Origin: Erpobdella octoculata
Taxonomy: Eukaryota; Annelida; Clitellata; Hirudinida; Erpobdellidae
Reading direction: 5' to 3'
Assembly (NCBI GenBank): GCA_963978895.1
Contig: OZ022244.1
Coordinates: forward strand, 6,575,980 to 6,639,979
DNA length: 64,000 bases
Shown here: in pieces, positions 46,086 to 64,000 of the stretch
Numbering within the stretch: the first letter of the stretch is position 1
Layout of the letters: the number at the start of each line of letters is the position of its first letter
The notes under the pieces: model-generated
The model's input: only the letters and a program-made list of their open reading frames with translations
What the model was told of the DNA's origin: nothing
Databases searched by the model: none
Program-made: the position numbers and the translations under genes

Positions 46086-48710
46086 CCCGTTTTAGACCAT
46101 CGTACGTTTTACGAACACACTTATTTTTGGCGTTGCATAAAATTAAGTTGTAATTTTTTTTTCTGTTAAAATTTTTTTTTTATGTTAAGAAAACTTCAAT
46201 ACACTGTATAAAATTTTTTAAATAATTTTTTTATTCGTATTAAGTAGTTTAATCTGGGTTAGAATATGAGCATTTTCAAGGTTTTCGACCGATATTACTT
46301 TAAAAATTTATTATGCTAATTTCATGAGAGTTATCATAACAAAAGTTTGAGATATCGAAAAAAGATGTACTCAAAAGTAAACAGCAACGTTAATTAAATT
46401 TTATTGTGTTTACACTAACCCACAATCTGAACATGTATGAGTCATGCTCGTTCTACGATCGTTGGGCGTATAGAGTACTTTATGCGAACGAGTCGAAACT
46501 AGTTTATTCAGCTTATAGATGTGCAGTGGTTGAATTGGTGATAGTGTTTTTTGCAAATTTCATTCTTTGAATGAAATGTTTGTAAAGTTTAAAAATGAAA
46601 GGCATCAAACAGAACGTTTTTTCACGTTGAAAGAAGCTATGTAACTAATTCTTGATGATGATGATAGCATTGAGGTTGACATACTTGTCATTCTTCCGCC
46701 CGGCGCATCATAACACGTGACTGATGAATAAGCAAATGAAGAAGAAATGTTATTCTTTGTAATATCCGGGAAGGTAGAAGTTGATTATACTAATGATGGG
46801 ATGGGATTAGACTGTGTCGGTTCTTTGGGTGAAGAAATGTAGGTCGCAAATACGGTCAGTTCAATGCCGCGGCAACCAAAACGCCAAAAACGATTGAAAT
46901 GCACTTGGACCAAAAAGAGTCATTTGAATAGCCACTTTTAAAACAGTCTATATATAACGAGTTTAAAACACCACAATGGTGCTTTGCTTGAAAAACACCA
47001 TATAGGCTGTTTAGGTTGTTTTATACCGATGAAATGAATTCATGCACGGTTGAAAAAACAAAACGATAGGGAAGATTCAACAACTGGCCATGGTCACGAT
47101 CTGGAAAAGGTGAAACAGCTGATGGTAAACGAAAGTATTTCGTATGCCAAATTCCGAGGTAATCACCAGTTCACAGTCGAAGGAAATGACATCCTGGCGT
47201 TCCTGGCTGTGCTGATGTTATCTGGGCATGTTGCGCTTCCTAGGCGCCGTATGTATTGGGAACAAGCTGAGGATTGTCGTAACCATGTGGCAGCAGGCTT
47301 GATGACCCGTGACCGGTTCGATGATATAATGAGATATTTTCCCCTGGCAGACAACAACCATTTGGACAAAGATGACAAGTTCGCCAAATTGAGGCCGCTT
47401 TTTGACATTCTCAATCAGTCTTTCTTGAAAATGTTTCGTCATGAGACTCACCTATCGATTGACGAGTCGATGGTACCGTACTTCGGTCACCACGGGTGTA
47501 AGCAGTTTATCCGTGGCAAACCAATTAGATTTGGTTACAAGATGTGGTGTCTAAATAGTACCCTAGGTTACCTTGTACAGTTCAAAGCCTATCAGGGAAA
47601 GGGTTCGGTGACAAACCAGGAACTAGGATTAGGAGGTTCTGTCGTCGTTGACCTGATCAACAGTCTACCTAAAGGACCGATTTAAAAGTTGTTTTTCGAC
47701 AACTTCTTTACGTCGCTTCACCTGCTGGACCACCTGACTGAGCATGGTTTTGGAGCTACTGGAACTCTGAGAGCAAACCGTACTGACAAGTGTCCATTGA
47801 TAACGCCAGCAGAAATGAAGAAAAAAGATCGGGGGCATATTGATCATCGCTACGACCAGGCTGGAAAAGTCATCGTCATCCGTTGGCATGACAACAGTCC
47901 AGTAACCATTGCATCTAATGTATATGGCGTGCAGCCAGTTGACAAAGCCAAGCGATGGTCCAGCACTGCCAAGAAAGAAATCTTGGTGACTCAGCCTTCT
48001 GCAATCAAAAAATATAACGTTTGTATGGGCGGCACCGATCGGATGGATCAAAATATCAGCAGTTACCGGACCAGCATTCGGTCGAAAAAGTGGTGGCGGC
48101 CACTTTTCAACTACATGCTGGACGTGTCGATCCAAAATGCATTTTATTTGTACAAGAGAAGCCCTTCCTACAGCCAACACCGTTTGGACCTTCTCGGATT
48201 CAGACGTGAGATCGTCGAGGTTTACAGCCAGAGGCTAAACGATCAGCAGTCGAAGGGCTGGACTACTCAATTTGGCAATTGCAGGGTCTCAAGTGATGTA
48301 CGTTTAGATCGTCTGGATCATCTGCCACTTTACATCGACAAACAAAAGAAATGTGATGTTTGCAAAAAGAAAACGAATTTTGTTTGCCAGAAATGTACCA
48401 GTGGCGGTACCCCGGTTGGCCTGCACCCAAAAGACTGTTTTTTGAACTATCACACGAAACAGTTATCTTGAACCATAACAATGTTTTCTATGTAGTTTTA
48501 TTGATACAGATTATTTAAAAAAAAAAAAAAGAAAATTAAAAGTTTTTTCCCAAGTGCCGACAATCCTTTATAAAGGATCAATCTTCATAAGAGAAAAAAA
48601 ATACTAAACTTTAAAATAAAAAAAGATAAAAAATTATTTATCAATAAGACCAATATGAAGAACCCCTCATATCAATATAACATGCAAATTCAAACTTCGG
48701 CATATATGGG
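46086..48710 (+). mobile_element. piggyBac element, full length
   Basis: TTAA at 46082-46085 and 48711-48714 flanks a 2625-bp element whose ends both start CCC when read inward (CCCGTTTTAGACC and CCCATATATGCCG). TTAA duplication, CCC ends and length all fit piggyBac. Confidence 0.88.
46620..48471 (+). pseudogene. piggyBac transposase, broken
   Basis: From 47050 to 48471 the reading frame is continuous apart from one TAA at 47683-47685, replacing a codon in GPI*KLFFDNFF. The catalytic aspartates are present: SIDESMVPYFG (first), LFFDNFFTSLHLLD (second), and the conserved MGGTDRMDQN region. The C-terminus has the cysteine-rich domain CDVCKKKTNFVCQKC...LHPKDCF. The N-terminus upstream of 47050 is recognisable (TLKEAM..LILDDDD, PRQPKRQKRLKCTW) but has several stops and no good start. 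The DDE region is thus nearly intact while the N-terminus has decayed; this copy is not expected to make a full enzyme. Confidence 0.85.
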
Positions 48711-48805
48711 TTAAAATTGAACCTTGACCCTACCCATAATAACCCTATCCCTAACCCTATCGTAGGTAGTCGCATAAAAAGATTCAAAATAATTTTTTTC
48801 TAATT

Positions 48806-49520
48806 TCACTAATATTTTTAAATAAAGGTACAAATTCTGAGTTTGAATATACCATATAGTTTAAAAAAAAATAAAATTAATAAAGATATAGCGAATCAAA
48901 GATTGCATACAAGCACCTACCGCCATGGTAATAGTTATAACGTTATATAACACGCTACGTGATTCCTTTGTTTACACTTTTCCTTAAAACTCAAATTTTT
49001 TAAATTATAATTACATTATTTAATTAATTAAAATAATTTTATATAACATTTTTCCATTTTAAATAAATTATTTATACTAATTATCATAATGTTTAAACTA
49101 GTTGTTATTTTTCATTGTTTTTATAGTTAATTATAGCCGAGAATTATGTATTAATCCGCCACTAATTTCACTAATATTTTTAAATAAAGGTACAAATTCT
49201 GAGTTTGAATATACCATATAGTTTAAAAAAAATAAAATTAATAAAGATATAGCGAATCAAAGATTGCATACAGCACCTACCGCCATGGTAATAGTTATAA
49301 CGTATATAACACGCTAGTGATTCCTTCGTTTACACTTTTCCTTGAAACTCAAATTTTTTAAATTATAATTACATTATTTAATTAATAAAAATAATTTTAT
49401 ATAACATTTTTCCATTTTAAATAAATTATTTATACTAATTATCATAATGTTTAAACTAGTCGTTACTTTTCATTGTGTTTATAGTTAATTATAGCCGAGA
49501 ATTATGTATTAATTCGCCAC
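48806..49520 (+). repeat. 357-bp tandem duplication (family C)
   Basis: Units 48806-49162 and 49163-49520 are about 97% alike, differing by scattered single-base changes and indels. Each contains CACCTACCGCCATGGTAATAG and TAGCCGAGAATTATGTATTAAT. An inverted fragment is at 43258-43409. Confidence 0.9.
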
Positions 49521-49931
49521 ACGGGCCGTTCATGGGAAAGATTAACGGGTAATCTCCTAGTTTAGGTCCTGGGCTGATTTCGATAAAAAACACATTTAAA
49601 AAACGGTTTCATAGAATAAGCACAGAACAAATTACAAAAAAGTTTTTTACAGAAAAACTTTCTACAAAGCGATTTAGGCAAAAATATCTAAAGGCAGTGT
49701 TGACACGCGGAATAATCATTAATTATATATACCGTGAAAATTCATGGAACGACTGTGTACGTTTTGGCTATATACCGTGAAAATTTTCAAATTGTAATTA
49801 AATAAAATAGAATAAATAAAAAATAATTTATAATTTTAAAAGTTAATTTTTTAAAGCTTTAAATAATAAAAGCACACGCAAACATAGCAAAATGCTGACC
49901 AAGCTACACAAGCTAAAATATATTAAGAAGT

Positions 49932-50003
49932 CCTGGGTTGGTCTAGTGGTACAGACACCGACTTTTAGAGTCTTAGGACCTGGGTTCGATTCCTGCTGAC
50001 ATC
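49932..50003 (+). repeat. tRNA-like sequence, probable SINE head
   Basis: A box TGGTCTAGTGG (49939-49949) and B box GGTTCGATTCC (49983-49993). A D-stem GTCT/AGAC and an anticodon-like stem GACT/AGTC can form, but the acceptor stem does not pair, so it is not a functional tRNA. Family B Helitron-like sequence follows at 50005-50060. Confidence 0.5.
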
Positions 50004-50060
50004 AAACCCCGGTCGCTTTTCCTTTCGCGCTCACTCTCAAGGTTGTGTAAATATTTAATT

Positions 50061-52140
50061 ACGATTATTAATTATATATAAACCAATTAATTGAGATGTT
50101 TGTATTTCTTTGTACATTGTTCATATTTTTTCAGTGAAACACTCGTTTGCTAAAGGTTGTTTCTTATGGAATTCTTTATCTTCATATCTCAATACAATAG
50201 CGTAATAGTTGACTATTATCGTTTAATATTTTGTGTTTCACAGATGACGATTATTTGATATATCTTGTTGATTAATACATCTAACATTTATTAATACATT
50301 CGAATTAAACTTCTCAATGATCTGTGATCTTTTGTGTCGAATTTGAGCCAGTGACTATGGATTGCAGGTGCTGACCCCACCCAATCAGTTTATATGGTAG
50401 AGAAAAAGTAAATAGTATGTAGTATAGTTGTTGGAATAGTTTTGGAAAAGTACCTCAGACCATGGGTGCGCAAATAATTTAAAAAATTATAGATGACTTC
50501 TAATTTAAGGAATTTGTATTAAACACTATAATTATTTAAAATAGAAAGTGAGAAATAGATATTAGAAGTTAATAATATTAATAAAATCTGCTATATTGTC
50601 GGTCAGCAGGAAGTTAGAATATTTAAAGCCGTTATTAGAGTAATTTAGAGTTTTAAATATTCAAGAGGAATACAAGCAGATTTGTTGCATCTGATAAAGA
50701 AACATTACAAACCCTGAAAACTGAACCTAACTTCTGCAGCATAGGCTATAACTCTTACATCATTTTCTGGTTATTTTCAAATTCATAAGTGGAGCTAATT
50801 ATTAAAAAGTTTGACAATGTTTAATGTAGCGTTATTAACGTTATTAAAGACTAAGTCACGAATAAGTGACTTTTGGGTTCACAATCATATTTGAGTGGCA
50901 ATTTTTTGGAGCTTAGGTCTGCCAACAATGTGGCAAAATGGCAAGTTCAATAGCTAGGAAGTTTCACGAGTGTCTTAGTGAAAATAAACAATCATTTACT
51001 GTGTTTCTTTAACATGGACTTCCTAATGAATAATAAGAAGTTCCTGGTCTTAAGTATTTTGAAAGTGTATTATAAAATAAATTGGCTAGATCTTAAGCGA
51101 CTGTGTTATGAGAGTTAAACAAGTTCAACAGTTAAAATTTAGAACAGAATGCTCAAAATGGTCTTTACATGATATCAGTGAACTGTAATTAGCTAGATCA
51201 TGAAAACACATGTAGAATTCTATGGATTAAACAACTGTGTTATGATGGCTATAGCGGGATTATACTGTATATAACAGAGCATTTCCCGACTGACTATCTG
51301 CTAATCAACGTCCAGCTAATAAAACCCCTCATGATATGAACATGAAATTTGGAACTTATATTTCTTCTAAAGCCTAAGCACCCACTGAAAAGGTTTTTTT
51401 TTTTTATTTTGCTTATCTTAAAAACCAAAAATCAGGTTTTGAAATTTGGTATCTAATTTTCTCTTTAAAATAATAAGAAAAAAGAAACTTTTTCATAAAA
51501 CACGCTTTTATTTATTAATTCCATGCACTTCGGAAATCAGTGGTACTTTTACCATATATCAGTTTTGCAGGAGATTACTGTCAATTTGGTTAATGTTACC
51601 CATACTTCATGTCAGCCATCAAACATAAACCTTACCTCTCAGATTAGTTTCCCAAAAGTTGGCTCACTGTCGCGCCATAAATCGTAGCTAAAACTATGGA
51701 CCGAAACGGCTAGTATATGTAAAAATACTATACATTATGAAGATATATTTTAAAAAATAAAATATTTTTTTTTGTTTTTAATTTTTTTAATTCATTTTTA
51801 AAACAGGCTGGAACAATTACTAAGTGAACAAATGCATTGGCAAAATTAACATTTTTTTATAAACCTCACCAAGTTATTAGCATTACTAACGGGACACAAA
51901 TATTATAAAATTCTTGCATTAAATCTGACATTAAAAAATAATTTACCAAGAAAATTCATTAAAACATCAGATGCAAATAAGATATGGAACAAATGAATTA
52001 CATCTATGATCAGATGTAAATAAGATATGGAACAAATGAATTAAATATAGGAAATGCTAAACAAATTTAAGTGCATTAATTTTTTTAGTTTTAGTATGGT
52101 ATTATTTTAATTTAATGAAACTGGGATAAGAAAATAATAA
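50061..52140. other. AT-rich non-coding region upstream of the Hsp70-like exons
   Basis: No coding sequence. At about 51265-51480 there is a strongly diverged family A Helitron-like 5' part (GACTGACT, TAATCAACGTCCAGCTAA, GAACATGAAATTTGGAAC). Earlier exons or the promoter of the Hsp70-like gene may lie here but I cannot place them. Confidence 0.45.
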
Positions 52141-52182
52141 ATATGTCTTAACACTCCTGAATAAGATTTATTTGTTTGCAAG

Positions 52183-63650
<11,468 letters not shown>

Positions 63651-63675
63651 GTAAGTTGAAATTTATATATAGATA

Positions 63676-64000
63676 CTAGCTGACCGAGCAAACGTTGTTT
63701 TGCCATATAAATTATTTCTAGTGCTGTGGACGATGATGCCCGCTTTGACTATGTAATCACTTTTTTAATAGTGTTTTTAATCAATTTTTTTAATAATATT
63801 TGTAATCATTTTTTTAATAAATAATCGCATGCCATTGCTCAGCCGTGGTAGGTTCAAATTCTGAAGTAAAATAACCGAAGATCCTACTTTCAGTTGTAGA
63901 TGGTGCGGTGGCATGCCTGGCAAATCCGCATACATGTCTATCATAAATTGTTGGCAAAGCTCGCAACATCGCATATTGAGGTTGACTTGACCAAGTCGAA
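63676..64000 (-). mobile_element. Helitron 3' end with helicase remnant, runs off the window
   Basis: Minus strand ends GCAAAACAACGTTTGC then TCGGTCAGCTAG, CTAG at 63676-63679, followed by T; GCAAA/TTTGC stem before the end. Upstream on the same strand lies the helicase C-terminus: PGMPPHHLQLKVGSSVILLQ then NLNLPRLSNGMRLFIKK (63974-63777), the conserved Pif1-type block of Helitron helicases (MPPH.L.LK.G...LL.NL....L.NGTRL). The last part of that domain is lost. The element lies in the intron after Hsp70-like exon 5. Confidence 0.85.

Noticed and set aside
48724..48765. Interstitial telomeric repeat (CCCTAACCCTA-like)
   Set aside because: Only a few degenerate CCCTA units, too short to separate from chance.
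49932..50003. Functional tRNA gene (also 53317-53406)
   Set aside because: A and B boxes are present, but acceptor stems do not pair and anticodon loops are irregular, so tRNA-derived SINE heads are more likely.

Overview
The window is eukaryotic nuclear DNA from an invertebrate animal. It is very AT-rich, its genes have GT-AG introns and AATAAA signals, and it carries Helitron, hAT, piggyBac, pogo/Tigger, ISL2EU/Harbinger-type, MULE, Gypsy, LINE and tRNA-derived SINE sequences. The phylum cannot be fixed from the sequence. Host coding sequence is sparse; most recognisable sequence is mobile DNA, much of it nested.

Host genes. (1) 10326-11587, plus strand: a complete two-exon gene for a 95-residue secreted Ly6/three-finger protein, with a TATA-like box and poly(A) signal. 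(2) 52183-63650, plus strand: five exons of a divergent mitochondrial-type Hsp70 (mortalin/HSPA9-like). They join in consistent phase across a 6.3 kb and a 4.5 kb intron filled with transposons, and the gene runs off the right edge. Several normally invariant ATPase residues are changed. (3) 21230-21445: a phase-compatible pair of terminal exons of an unidentified gene. (4) 25233-25656: a THAP-like exon and an ORF, possibly decayed.

Layout. 1-10 kb: AT-rich DNA with an 18S rRNA-derived fragment (739-912), local duplications, a motif of about 65 bp repeated six times (3.5-7.9 kb), a long (ATG)n tract and a retroelement gag scrap. 10-11.8 kb: Ly6 gene. 12-20 kb: relics, minisatellites and a hAT-type element (17422-19188) holding an array of G-runs. 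20-24 kb: unidentified exons, a truncated Helitron-like copy and a LINE 3' end. 24-30.2 kb: a hAT MITE, Helitron ends, a 3.0 kb hAT with exact 8-bp target duplications, and a Helitron-like element with a 62-unit CTGA expansion. 30.3-39.3 kb: a foldback structure, then a broken ISL2EU-type region (YqaJ-like nuclease on the plus strand, DDE transposase on the minus strand) around a 158-bp satellite, into which a young, internally deleted Gypsy element has inserted; a retroposon sits in one of its LTRs. 39.9-43.2 kb: a TIR-bounded element encoding a large zinc-finger protein family that I know only as uncharacterised; this is the best candidate for something undescribed. 43.4-49.5 kb: Helitron end, SWIM+PHD MULE remnant, full-length piggyBac with one stop codon, and duplicated AT-rich units. 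51-64 kb: the Hsp70-like gene with Helitron, SINE, LINE, hAT and pogo insertions in its introns.

The layout records successive insertions: satellite into ISL2EU, Gypsy into satellite, retroposon into LTR; and a hAT element into a duplicated host unit whose second copy preserves the empty site. Almost all transposon genes are broken by stops, frameshifts or deletions, so activity most likely depends on enzymes supplied from elsewhere.
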